Origin: CAKZSU01 sp044223895
GTDB taxonomy: Bacteria > Patescibacteriota > Microgenomatia > UBA10105 > UBA927
Length of the DNA stretch: 33,267 bases
NCBI GenBank assembly: GCA_044223895.1
Contig: JBGALL010000011.1
Coordinates: 1-33,267, forward strand
Reading direction: 5' to 3'
Below the pieces are notes generated by a model that saw nothing but the letters and a program-made list of their open reading frames with translations, searched no databases and was not told the origin of the DNA. The position numbers and the translations under genes were made by a program. Numbering within the stretch: the stretch's first letter is position 1; each line of letters starts with the position of its first letter. Positions 1 to 7,601 of the stretch are shown piece by piece.

Positions 1-117
1 CAAGCCGGTTTGGTACAAATAAAAAAAGATGGAAAAGAAATATATTATTCACTTACCAGACAAAAAGTAGCTGAAATAAGTAAATTATTAATAGCTTTAG
101 AAAAGGAGTTTAAATGA
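1..117 (+). CDS. ArsR-family transcriptional regulator, C-terminal fragment
   Basis: Frame 1 is open from the window edge to a TGA at 115-117 and encodes 38 residues. They begin with a beta-wing-like stretch (AGLVQIKKDGKEIYYSL) followed by a basic amphipathic helix, the usual end of a winged-helix ArsR/SmtB repressor. The recognition helix and any metal or thiol ligands lie outside the window. The stop overlaps the glutaredoxin start as ATGA, so the two are translationally coupled. This suggests a redox- or metal-responsive repressor heading the thiol operon that follows. The family call rests on a short fragment. Confidence 0.6.
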   Translation, partial: QAGLVQIKKDGKEIYYSLTRQKVAEISKLLIALEKEFK

Positions 118-371
118 ATTATTCAAATGTCAAAGTGTATTCAACAACGACATGTCACTACTGTAAGATGGAGACAGCTTGGTTAAAGAGTAAGCAAATA
201 AGATTTGAAGAAGTCAAAGTTGATCAAAACCAAGATGAAGCTAATACTATGATCCAAAAAACCGGTCAAATGGGAGTTCCCGTAACCGAAATTCAATATC
301 CAGATAGAAAAAGTGAGTTTGTCATAGGGTTCAATGAACCACAGTTAAAATATATGTTAGGAGTAAAATAA
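114..371 (+). CDS. Glutaredoxin-like thiol oxidoreductase
   Basis: This 85-aa single thioredoxin-fold protein is predicted to reduce disulfides or mixed disulfides in the cytoplasm. It has a CxxC active site C14-H-Y-C17 after the first beta strand, the cis-proline segment GVPVTEI (about residues 53-59), and a GF(N/D)-type motif near the C terminus, as in NrdH/YruB-type glutaredoxins. A Shine-Dalgarno AAAAGGAG at 101-108 precedes the ATG, which overlaps the upstream ArsR stop. The rhodanese gene starts one base after its stop. Whether glutathione, another thiol or thioredoxin reductase recharges it cannot be read from sequence. Confidence 0.88.
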   Translation: MNYSNVKVYSTTTCHYCKMETAWLKSKQIRFEEVKVDQNQDEANTMIQKTGQMGVPVTEIQYPDRKSEFVIGFNEPQLKYMLGVK

Positions 372-372
372 T

Positions 373-708
373 ATGGATAAAAATATACCAGTACCTACAG
401 TTCAAGTCATAGATCTAAAAACGGCAATCGATACTAAAAAGAAATGTGTTATTCTCGATGTCCGTACTCATGAAGAATTTACTCGAGGTCATGTAGAAAA
501 TAGTATTAATCTACCTGTTGATGAAATCGCAGAAAAAATTGTTTCTGTTGTGCCAGATAAATCAACGTTAATTTACGTGTATTGTATGAGTGGGTCGAGA
601 AGCGTTGTAGCAGCTGAGCACATGAAATCAATAGGGTATACAAATGTTTTTGATGTTGCCCATGGTATATTAGCATGGAGAATAAGTAGATATCCTATGG
701 TAGTATAA
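373..708 (+). CDS. Rhodanese-like domain protein
   Basis: A 111-aa single rhodanese domain with no signal peptide. The active-site loop is C71-M-S-G-S-R followed by Ser, matching the CxxGxR pattern of GlpE/PspE-type sulfurtransferases, so C71 should carry the persulfide. The LDVRTHEEF segment (about 28-36) and the GH...NLP motif are also typical. An AGGAG at 359-363 inside the glutaredoxin end serves as the ribosome binding site. It lies between glutaredoxin and cytochrome b5 in one operon and plausibly handles sulfane sulfur reduced by the glutaredoxin; that pairing is inference. Confidence 0.88.
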   Translation: MDKNIPVPTVQVIDLKTAIDTKKKCVILDVRTHEEFTRGHVENSINLPVDEIAEKIVSVVPDKSTLIYVYCMSGSRSVVAAEHMKSIGYTNVFDVAHGILAWRISRYPMVV

Positions 709-712
709 ATAT

Positions 713-1093
713 ATGAAAAACACTTTGATTAGTATTGTTCTAATAATTTTACTAGCTAGTGCTGGGATATTCTTTTTCTGGGGAAAAGATACCAAATCTT
801 CATCCACCCAGACTTTAGAGAATCAATCTTCACAACAAGCTGCAGATCAAAAAAATAATAAAACGTTCAGTAGTGGAGATGTATCGGCTCATAATAGTAA
901 AGACGATTGTTGGTTAATTGTTGAGAATAAAGTCTATAACGTTACCGCTTTTATTCCAGAGCATCCAGGTGGAGATAAGATCCTGCGAGGATGTGGTAAG
1001 GATGCAACCCAAATGTTTGAAAGAGAACGAGAACACCAAGAAAATAACGCCTCAAGTTATCTACCCAAGTACTACATAGGCGACCTACACTAG
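713..1093 (+). CDS. Membrane-anchored cytochrome b5-like heme protein
   Basis: This 126-aa protein has an N-terminal membrane anchor (about residues 5-23), a Ser/Gln/Asn-rich linker (25-50) and a cytochrome b5 heme domain (51-126). The hallmark H84-P-G-G gives one axial heme ligand; H108, before the terminal YYIGDL strand, is placed to be the second. The domain would face outside the membrane and carry electrons one at a time. It follows rhodanese by 4 nt in the same operon and precedes a TspO-like gene. A heme protein is notable if the organism cannot make heme, as is common in CPR lineages. No convincing Shine-Dalgarno is seen. Confidence 0.85.
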   Translation: MKNTLISIVLIILLASAGIFFFWGKDTKSSSTQTLENQSSQQAADQKNNKTFSSGDVSAHNSKDDCWLIVENKVYNVTAFIPEHPGGDKILRGCGKDATQMFEREREHQENNASSYLPKYYIGDLH

Positions 1094-1128
1094 TTGATTA
1101 TACTTGTCTTGTTTGTCACACTTACTGT

Positions 1129-1896
1129 GTGAACATTAAACTAGTCAAGCTGCTTACCTTGATAACCTTCCTTCTCATGGTAGGAATTAATGCTGGCGCA
1201 AATCTCTTACCTATAAATGGAGTAAGCACTGCTCAAGTATCGGATACATACCCCAATTTATTTGCACCAGCAGGGGTTACTTTTGCTATCTGGGGAATAA
1301 TTTATTTACTCCTTGGCTTTTATAGTCTGTATCAGTTATTTACGGACCAGAAGACTTCAAAGGTTTTGCTGCCCATCAACACATTCTTTATCATTACCTC
1401 AATTGTGAATTCAATATGGATATTTGCGTGGCATCATTACATTATTTGGTTAACTGTGATACTTATCCTCATAATGTTATTTAGCTTGATTCGAATAGCT
1501 GATCTGATAAATACCCTCCCGCTATCTCGAAAGGAACGACGTATCACAAAAAGTTCCTTTGGAATATATTTTGGCTGGATTACTATAGCTACGATAGCAA
1601 ATATTACAACCTTACTAGTAAGTATCCAGTGGAATCGTTTAGGTATATCTGACTCGACGTGGACGATAGTAGTTCTATTCACTGGTGTAATAATTGCATC
1701 GTTAAGAACAGTAAAAGATAGCAATATTGCTTATTGGGTAGTACCAGTATGGGCTTACCTAGGAATACTAATTAAACATACTTCAATAAGTGGATTTAAC
1801 TATAAATATCCGCAAATTATTATTGGTCTGATAATTTGTATAGGAGTACAAATATTTACAAATTTGTTATTGGTTAAAAAGAAAAAAATATTGTAG
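1129..1896 (+). CDS. TspO/MBR-related Trp-rich membrane protein
   Basis: A roughly 255-aa polytopic membrane protein with six to eight hydrophobic segments. The N-terminal signature LLPINGVSTAQVSDTYPNLF followed by APAGVTFAIWGIIYLLL matches the long 'tryptophan-rich sensory protein' branch related to TspO/MBR, whose classical members bind porphyrins. The start is a GTG with no Shine-Dalgarno and sits in a hairpin (1116-1132); an ATG at 1177 is the alternative and would shorten the first helix. It follows cytochrome b5 by 35 nt, which suggests a shared tetrapyrrole theme. The exact function of this long subfamily is not established. Confidence 0.65.
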   Translation: MNIKLVKLLTLITFLLMVGINAGANLLPINGVSTAQVSDTYPNLFAPAGVTFAIWGIIYLLLGFYSLYQLFTDQKTSKVLLPINTFFIITSIVNSIWIFAWHHYIIWLTVILILIMLFSLIRIADLINTLPLSRKERRITKSSFGIYFGWITIATIANITTLLVSIQWNRLGISDSTWTIVVLFTGVIIASLRTVKDSNIAYWVVPVWAYLGILIKHTSISGFNYKYPQIIIGLIICIGVQIFTNLLLVKKKKIL

Positions 1897-2046
1897 AAAT
1901 AAGAAAATGCAAATAAATGAGTTGTCTGATAAAAATAATTTCTTCAGGTGATCTGCAAATATCAAGTAAGGGAAAGATTTAAGGTTTATTGTAACTATAA
2001 AACAAGCCATATTGAAGTTATTACTGCTGAGAGAGACAATGGATAT

Positions 2047-2051
2047 GGAGG
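2047..2051 (+). promoter_or_regulatory. Ribosome binding site deciding the 2058 start
   Basis: GGAGG lies directly against an ATG at 2052 but 6 nt before the ATG at 2058. Normal spacing favours 2058, giving an N terminus MKKFLPIFF that looks like an anchor or signal. Confidence 0.7.
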
Positions 2052-2057
2052 ATGTGT

Positions 2058-3059
2058 ATGAAAAAATTTCTGCCCATATTTTTTTTGGTTGGTATCCTAC
2101 TCATCGTCTTAGGCGGATTAATACTCAACGGTAAATTTACCTTCTTATTCTCTTCAGACAATAATTCAGCAGTTACTGTGAGACTTGGACTCTCATGGAT
2201 TCATGAAGCTCAATTCGCGGGAGAGTATTACGCTGACCAACATAGTCTCTATAAAGATAGGCAATTAGAGGTCTCACTCGTTCCCTATGACAGTGAAAAT
2301 AATCCTGATTTAGTAGAGCAGTTATTGTCGAAAAAGTTAGATTTCGCAATTCTTCAAGCTGACACCTTATTGAAGGCTCGATCTGAAGGGAAACCAATTG
2401 TTGGCATTTTTGTGACCTATCGTAAAAGTCCGACAGTTTTTATATCTAAACGGGAATCGAATATTACTACACCAAAAGATTTTAAAAATAAAAAAGTAGC
2501 AGTTGCCTATTCAGAAAAAATACCACTCATAACGATAGCTAAGTTAAATACTTTACCTCTGGATTCTTTTACTATTATCGATAGAGAGTTTTCCTACGAG
2601 CCTTTGTTAAATAATACCTATGATGTAGAAGCAGGGTGGGTTACAGATCTGGATACTGTAGAGAAATTGGGTATGAGAAACCCTTCAGTAATATATGCAG
2701 CAGATTATGGTGCTAACTTATTTGGAGACATCATAGCCACTACAGAAGAAACAATAAATACACGACCAAAGATAGTACATTCTTTGGTACAAGCTACTCA
2801 ATTAGGATGGATAAAAGCCCTAGAGGATACCGATGCAAGTTCTAAATTAACGATGAAATATCAGCAAAATCTTGATCCTGTTCACCTTAAATATGTGTTG
2901 AATGTAAGTCTGCCGCTCATTCAAACCACGCCAGGTTCCAAAATTGGAGATTCTACTTATATAGAGTGGCGAAAAATTTATGAAATCTTAAAAGATCAAA
3001 ACCTCATCCAGAAAGAATTTGATGTCAATAAAGCCTTTACTCGTCAATTTATTAACTAA
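2058..3059 (+). CDS. Membrane-anchored NMT1/THI5-like solute-binding protein
   Basis: A 333-aa periplasmic-binding-type protein. An N-terminal hydrophobic anchor (about residues 4-24) has no lipobox Cys, so it is probably a membrane-tethered extracytoplasmic domain. The body follows the NMT1/THI5-like (SsuA/TauA) pattern: LGLSWIHEAQFAGEYYA, then LDFAILQADTLLKARSEG, then a TPKDFKNKKVAV segment, as in proteins binding pyrimidine precursors, taurine or sulfonates. No permease or ATPase gene is adjacent. Instead it opens an operon of sensor proteins, so a ligand-receptor role in signalling is more likely than transport. The ligand cannot be predicted. Confidence 0.82.
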   Translation: MKKFLPIFFLVGILLIVLGGLILNGKFTFLFSSDNNSAVTVRLGLSWIHEAQFAGEYYADQHSLYKDRQLEVSLVPYDSENNPDLVEQLLSKKLDFAILQADTLLKARSEGKPIVGIFVTYRKSPTVFISKRESNITTPKDFKNKKVAVAYSEKIPLITIAKLNTLPLDSFTIIDREFSYEPLLNNTYDVEAGWVTDLDTVEKLGMRNPSVIYAADYGANLFGDIIATTEETINTRPKIVHSLVQATQLGWIKALEDTDASSKLTMKYQQNLDPVHLKYVLNVSLPLIQTTPGSKIGDSTYIEWRKIYEILKDQNLIQKEFDVNKAFTRQFIN

Positions 3060-3062
3060 CGT

Positions 3063-4178
3063 ATGAATTTAACGAAAAAACTTATCTTGGTAGCTGGAGT
3101 ATTGCTAATCATATATACAGCCTGCATGGGTTTTGTAATCTATCTATCTACCTACAATGGACTATTGCAGTACACCAAAAGTATGTATCAGCAGCAGGCA
3201 CTATCAACCTTACAAACTGTCGATAGGGTGTTGAGTCATGAATACAAAAATTTACGTGTTCTTTCAAGACAAACTTATATTAATGACATTCTCCAAAATC
3301 CGAAACAAGAACTTCAAATTCAAAATGAACTAGATCAGTTTATAAGAGATTCTGGTTCTTGGGATATTGTGAAAATAGCTTCAGTGCAAGGAAATATTAT
3401 TTTGTCTTCTGATGGTAAAAACGAAATGTTACCCGAAGAACAAAAAGCTATCTCTTCGGCTTCTAAAGGATCTGATTATATTTCTGATATCCAGTTTATT
3501 AGTAAAACCTATGGTAGAGAACCAACATTAATTTTTGCTATCCCGGTGAAGGAAAATGGAAGTGTAGAAAATCTACCCATTGGTGTAGTGCTGGGAAGAA
3601 TTAACTGGCCTATTGTTACCGAAATACTCGCGGAAAATCCAGCATCATTTGTAAATCTGTATACATCTCTCGGTGAAGAAATCGTTGATATAAATGAAAA
3701 AAAGGACATCATGAATTATGACCTTAACAAACCCATTCACCTAAATCCGTTGATAAAACTTACAGGAACTGAAAGTGTTACGAGTACTATAAACTCCAGT
3801 GAACATGGATCCTTTTCATCACTATTTATAAAAACCCGAGAATCAGGATTTCTCGATTATAAAGGTAATAATTGGACGTTAGTGTTAGAAATTCCAACCA
3901 GTGTCGTTTTTGCTGATCTTTTAGGTGTTACTGCCCGTCTCGTTGTTGCCCAAGCTATCGTGGCTTTAATAGCAGTCATCATATTTATACTATTCATTCA
4001 ACGGGTATTTATAAAACGCGTGCATAAAGTACAAAAAATCATTGACGCCCTCGTAGCTGATCGGAAGGCTGAGGAATTAATTGTTGACTCAACAGACGAG
4101 TTAGGTGATTTGTCGTTAAGTTTAAATCGACTAAATAAGAAAATTCAAATGACTAACAATACCCAAGAATCTTTATGA
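3063..4178 (+). CDS. dCache-like HAMP sensor protein without output domain
   Basis: A 371-aa protein with a transmembrane helix at about 8-31, an extracytoplasmic alpha/beta sensor region (about 37-285) of double-Cache character, a second transmembrane helix (about 290-316) and a C-terminal HAMP (about 318-365, ending in DELGDLSLSLNRLNKKI). The chain stops shortly after HAMP: no histidine kinase, cyclase or methyl-accepting domain follows. It starts 3 nt after the binding-protein gene and its TGA overlaps the kinase ATG (ATGA at 4175-4178), so translation is coupled. A co-receptor that pairs with the kinase HAMP is the simplest reading, but that is inference. Confidence 0.75.
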   Translation: MNLTKKLILVAGVLLIIYTACMGFVIYLSTYNGLLQYTKSMYQQQALSTLQTVDRVLSHEYKNLRVLSRQTYINDILQNPKQELQIQNELDQFIRDSGSWDIVKIASVQGNIILSSDGKNEMLPEEQKAISSASKGSDYISDIQFISKTYGREPTLIFAIPVKENGSVENLPIGVVLGRINWPIVTEILAENPASFVNLYTSLGEEIVDINEKKDIMNYDLNKPIHLNPLIKLTGTESVTSTINSSEHGSFSSLFIKTRESGFLDYKGNNWTLVLEIPTSVVFADLLGVTARLVVAQAIVALIAVIIFILFIQRVFIKRVHKVQKIIDALVADRKAEELIVDSTDELGDLSLSLNRLNKKIQMTNNTQESL

Positions 4179-6298
4179 AATTAAATACCAAAATTCCTAT
4201 TATTTTAGTTCTTATTTGTCTCTCAATTGTTGCAATTAATTACGGCATACTTAATAAATTAGTTCTCCAAAGTTTTTCCTTTCTCGAGACGCAGGAAGCT
4301 TTAAAAAGAGGAGCAAAGCTGAATGAACAAATTAATTCAGAGTTGTCATTCCTCTATAGAAAAACTGGAGATTGGGCGTATTGGGATGATTCTTATAACT
4401 TCGTAACAGAACCAAATGAAACCTTCATAAAAGATAATATTGGTGACTCTACCTTAGAACAACTAGGAATAAATGTTCTAATTTATATAAATTCATCTGG
4501 AAAGATAGTCTTTAATAAATCCTATGACTTGCAGAATAATGTAGAAATACCCCCATCCCCATGGTGGGAACAAACTCCCTTACCCTTGGATTATTCATCT
4601 ACCTTAGACGCTAGTAAAGATTTGGTCGGTGTGGTTATGGTCGAGGATAAACCAATGTTGGTTTCTTCTAGACAGATTGTTCATACCAATGGCGATGGAC
4701 CAGCGAGTGGATTTGTTATTTTTGGAAAATATGTCGATAAAGACGTTATAAATGACATTGCTCAAGCTGAAAAAGTACCGGTAGAGTTATTATCTTTCAC
4801 ACAATTTAGTACTTCTGAAGAATACAAAACCGCCCAAATCGAATTAAAGAAATCTCAAATTTATACTCATGCAGAAAATAATGACACCACAGAAGCATAT
4901 ATATTAATAAATGATATTCATGACAACCCTGCATTTGTACTGCGCGAAAGTCTGACGAGAGATATATATAAATATGGTCAAAATAGTGCACAATTATTTA
5001 CTCTTTTCATAACTGGAATGGTTATATTTGCAGCAGTATTTATGTATTTGTTTTTGTATCTCACTGTAATTAGACGACTAGCCCTCTTAACTTTTGAAGT
5101 ACGAAGGATTGGTACTAGTAGCTCATTATCAGACAGAGTATCTGGATATGGTTCGGATGAATTAGGAGAACTAGCAAATTCATTTAATAAAACTTTGGTG
5201 AACCTCGAACAATTAACTGATGAAAAAGTATATCAAGAGAGTCAATCGCAATCGTTACTTAGCGTCATGGATGAAGCGGTAATATTAACCAATGAGGAGG
5301 ATAAGATTGTTTTTACCAATCCTGCCTGTGGCAAATTTTTCGGGTATGATTCAAAAGAAATGTTGGAGAATAGAATCTCTGACTTACTAAAGTTTAGTGA
5401 TCTGCGAGATAAACTATTAAGTTCTAATATATTAGAAAATATTCCTAAAAGTTCGGAACAAAGTCGTAGACTAACGGTAAAAGTAGAAGGGAAAAACAAG
5501 AAGTTAGCTGTTTTGATTACCTTTGCAAGAATAAAAGTTAATAAATTTCCACAAGGAATTATTTATGTGTTTCACGATGTTACCAGTGACGTGGAATTGA
5601 ATCAACAAAAAGATGATTTCTTTTCCATTGCATCACATGAACTTCGTACCCCATTAACAGTTATCTCTGGAAACTTAGATAACATACTTCAGGGATATGG
5701 GAAAAGTCAGATTACTGATATTGATAAAAAATCATTAAATGACGCCTTGAGTTCTTCGGATAGACTTACCCGTTTGGTAAATGATTATCTTAATGTATCT
5801 AGACTCGACCAGGGGAGAGTTATGCTAAATCCTAAACCAGTAAATATGTGTACGATGATTAAATCAATACAACAAGAAATGACTCCACTATTCAATACAA
5901 AGCATATTCAGTTCTCGTTTGAATGCCTGCAAGCACATCCAGAAGTTTTAGCTGATGAAGATAAATTAAAGGAAGTATTAATCAATTTAATAGGAAACAG
6001 TGTGAAATTTAGTGAGAACGGTGCAATTAAAGTTATACATGAAGTTAAAGAAAATAAATTATTTACCTATGTAGAAGATACAGGCATTGGTATCGCAAAA
6101 GACAAACAACACTTATTGTTTGCTAGGTTCCAACAAGCGATGGATAAAACCTTAGTTCGCCAAGCTCAAGGTACTGGATTAGGGTTGTACATCAGTAGGG
6201 AGTTTATCCGCTTGCTGGGTGGGGAATTATGGTTGGAGAGAAGTGAGCCTGGTAAAGGTTCTGTATTTGCCTTTACTTTGCCATTTGTTAAGGTCTAA
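4175..6298 (+). CDS. CHASE4-HAMP-PAS hybrid-sensing histidine kinase
   Basis: A 707-aa membrane histidine kinase. Order: TM1 (about 6-27), extracytoplasmic CHASE4-type sensor (about 50-265, with TGDWAYWDDSYNF), TM2 (about 275-298), HAMP (about 300-350), PAS (about 360-475), HisKA with phospho-acceptor H488 in SHELRTPLT, and HATPase with N-box NLIGNSVKF, G1 DTGIGIA and G2 GTGLGLY. All catalytic motifs are intact. The ATG overlaps the previous gene's stop and a CheY-like receiver gene follows by 11 nt, its likely phosphotransfer partner. Of the proteins in this operon it is the only one with a catalytic output. Confidence 0.93.
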   Translation: MKLNTKIPIILVLICLSIVAINYGILNKLVLQSFSFLETQEALKRGAKLNEQINSELSFLYRKTGDWAYWDDSYNFVTEPNETFIKDNIGDSTLEQLGINVLIYINSSGKIVFNKSYDLQNNVEIPPSPWWEQTPLPLDYSSTLDASKDLVGVVMVEDKPMLVSSRQIVHTNGDGPASGFVIFGKYVDKDVINDIAQAEKVPVELLSFTQFSTSEEYKTAQIELKKSQIYTHAENNDTTEAYILINDIHDNPAFVLRESLTRDIYKYGQNSAQLFTLFITGMVIFAAVFMYLFLYLTVIRRLALLTFEVRRIGTSSSLSDRVSGYGSDELGELANSFNKTLVNLEQLTDEKVYQESQSQSLLSVMDEAVILTNEEDKIVFTNPACGKFFGYDSKEMLENRISDLLKFSDLRDKLLSSNILENIPKSSEQSRRLTVKVEGKNKKLAVLITFARIKVNKFPQGIIYVFHDVTSDVELNQQKDDFFSIASHELRTPLTVISGNLDNILQGYGKSQITDIDKKSLNDALSSSDRLTRLVNDYLNVSRLDQGRVMLNPKPVNMCTMIKSIQQEMTPLFNTKHIQFSFECLQAHPEVLADEDKLKEVLINLIGNSVKFSENGAIKVIHEVKENKLFTYVEDTGIGIAKDKQHLLFARFQQAMDKTLVRQAQGTGLGLYISREFIRLLGGELWLERSEPGKGSVFAFTLPFVKV

Positions 6299-6309
6299 AA
6301 TAGGATCAT

Positions 6310-6693
6310 ATGAATAACAAAGTTTTAGTTATCGAAGATGATGAACAGATCCGAAGAATCTATGCCCAAGCTTTTGAAGCTCAGGGCTTTGTGTGTATTG
6401 CTGAAGAAAACGGAAATGTTGCCCTAAATAATGCTCAAAAAGATAAACCAGATATCATTCTCCTAGATATAATGATGCCGGGCATTGATGGATTAGGAGT
6501 TTTGGATAAATTGAAGCAAGATGAAAATTTGTCAAAAATTCCTGTCATTATGTTAACTAATTTGACTGCCCAGGAAGTTATCGATATGGCAATTAAAAAA
6601 GGTGCCAAAGAATTTATAAATAAAAGTTCTGTGAAACCACGTGAGGTTGTTGAAAAGGTCAGAGTAATGCTGTCACAAAATCCTCAACCCTAA
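6310..6693 (+). CDS. CheY-like single-domain response regulator
   Basis: This 127-aa protein is a lone receiver domain. The acidic pair is EDD near residues 8-10, the phospho-acceptor is D53 in LLDIMMPGIDG, the Thr of MLTN follows beta4, and a Lys lies in the INKSS segment. No DNA-binding or enzymatic output domain is attached, so it must act by protein contact or pass phosphate onward. An AGGA six bases before the ATG serves as ribosome binding site. It is the last gene of the sensor operon that starts at 2058. No chemotaxis or motility genes are in the window. Confidence 0.93.
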   Translation: MNNKVLVIEDDEQIRRIYAQAFEAQGFVCIAEENGNVALNNAQKDKPDIILLDIMMPGIDGLGVLDKLKQDENLSKIPVIMLTNLTAQEVIDMAIKKGAKEFINKSSVKPREVVEKVRVMLSQNPQP

Positions 6694-6733
6694 AAAATCT
6701 TAGCAGCTCATTCTTAACTGTTCTTTTGATTGT

Positions 6734-6760
6734 ATTCAGATCATATTCAGATCATATTCA
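6734..6760. repeat. Tandem 11-bp direct repeat
   Basis: ATTCAGATCAT occurs at 6734-6744 and 6745-6755, followed by a partial third copy ATTCA at 6756-6760. The 11-bp period is one helical turn, as in PhoB/OmpR-type boxes. It lies between the 3' ends of two convergent genes. Confidence 0.8.
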
Positions 6761-6794
6761 ACTATTATCGATACGTGTGCCACAGTCCTAGTAT

Positions 6795-7163
6795 TTATTT
6801 TCTTAAAATCTTTTCCATTGTTTTTCCATGAGCTAGTTCGTCGATTAGTTTATCTAGATAACGGATCTCTCTCATGATTGGATCTTCGATTTCTTCAACT
6901 CTTACACCACAAATTAATCCAGTGATTAATGTCCGTGACGGATTCATAGCCGGAGATTTAGTAAAAAAGTTTTCAAAATCGGTTTGCATTGCAATATGTG
7001 ATTCTAGTTGCTTTTGACTATAGCCAGTCAACCAGCGAACAATTTCGTCTACCTCTGCTTTGGTGCGGCCTTTCTTTTCTGCTTTCGCAATATACATTGG
7101 ATAGACACTACCAAAACTCATTGTATAAATACGTTGTTTTTTCTTTTCATCCATTGCTTTCAT
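6795..7163 (-). CDS. DUF2200 family protein
   Basis: A 122-aa soluble protein matching the DUF2200 family: N-terminal MDEKKKQRIYTMSFGSVYP, central DEIVRWLTGY and a PSRTLITGLICGVRVEEIEDP block. The family is common in bacteria with no assigned function. The M1 start is supported by a TAGAAT hexamer at 7175-7170 exactly 6 nt upstream, which predicts a leaderless mRNA; M4 is a possible alternative. It is divergent from the alkyltransferase-like gene and convergent with the receiver gene. Confidence 0.8.
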   Translation of the reverse strand: MKAMDEKKKQRIYTMSFGSVYPMYIAKAEKKGRTKAEVDEIVRWLTGYSQKQLESHIAMQTDFENFFTKSPAMNPSRTLITGLICGVRVEEIEDPIMREIRYLDKLIDELAHGKTMEKILRK

Positions 7164-7169
7164 ATTTCT

Positions 7170-7175
7170 ATTCTA
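7170..7175 (-). promoter_or_regulatory. -10 box of a leaderless promoter (DUF2200)
   Basis: TAGAAT on the minus strand, followed by 6 nt and then the ATG at 7163. Transcription should begin at or next to the start codon. No -35 element is recognisable. Confidence 0.5.
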
Positions 7176-7201
7176 TCATGGGGAATAATCATTTTATGAT
7201 T

Positions 7202-7207
7202 TATAAT
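7202..7207 (+). promoter_or_regulatory. -10 box of a leaderless promoter (ATL gene)
   Basis: Perfect TATAAT, 6 nt, then ATG at 7214. There is no room for a leader or Shine-Dalgarno. It diverges from the 7175-7170 promoter. Confidence 0.6.
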
Positions 7208-7213
7208 CCATGA

Positions 7214-7558
7214 ATGACACCATTTGAAGAAAAAGTATTAAAAGTCGTTCGCATGATCCCTAAAGGAAAGGTAATGAGTTATGGACAAATTGCTGGTTAC
7301 ATTGGCTCACCAAAATCTTCACGAGAAGTTGGTTGGGCAATGCATAGTTTGGGGGGTACTGATGATTTCCCTTGGTGGCGGGTAATTGGAGGGAAAGGAG
7401 CTATAACTTTAAAAGAAGATTGGGAAGATAGTCCACACAATCAAAAAAAACTATTAGAAGCAGAAGGGATAGTATTTATCACCGATTTAACTATCGATAT
7501 AGAGTTATATCGGTACCATCCCGATGACACTACGTATCAACCAGCGTTGTTATCGTGA
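7214..7558 (+). CDS. Alkyltransferase-like protein (MGMT family, no catalytic Cys)
   Basis: A 114-aa protein equal to the DNA-binding half of O6-alkylguanine-DNA methyltransferase. The helix-turn-helix region (VMSYGQIAGYIGSPKSSREVG, about 20-40) and the Arg finger are present. The active-site tetrapeptide PCHR is replaced by P-W-W-R in DFPWWRV (about 52-58), so the methyl-accepting Cys is missing and the chain has no Cys at all. This is the hallmark of ATL proteins, which bind O6-alkylguanine and flag it for nucleotide excision repair. The TATAAT six bases upstream supports this start. Confidence 0.88.
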   Translation: MTPFEEKVLKVVRMIPKGKVMSYGQIAGYIGSPKSSREVGWAMHSLGGTDDFPWWRVIGGKGAITLKEDWEDSPHNQKKLLEAEGIVFITDLTIDIELYRYHPDDTTYQPALLS

Positions 7559-7601
7559 AGAGACTATTTTGTAACTCTGGTATATCGGTGGTATGTATGA
7601 T

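Noticed and set aside
1116..1132. A third CRP-type operator at TCACAC-N5-GTGTGA
   Set aside because: The half-sites are in the reverse order (TCACA first) with a different spacing, so it is a hairpin rather than a TGTGA-N6-TCACA site.
1437..1724. Minus-strand reading frame inside the TspO-like gene, and similar antisense frames elsewhere
   Set aside because: They overlap well-supported genes, show no domain or ribosome binding site, and look like shadows of the sense frame.
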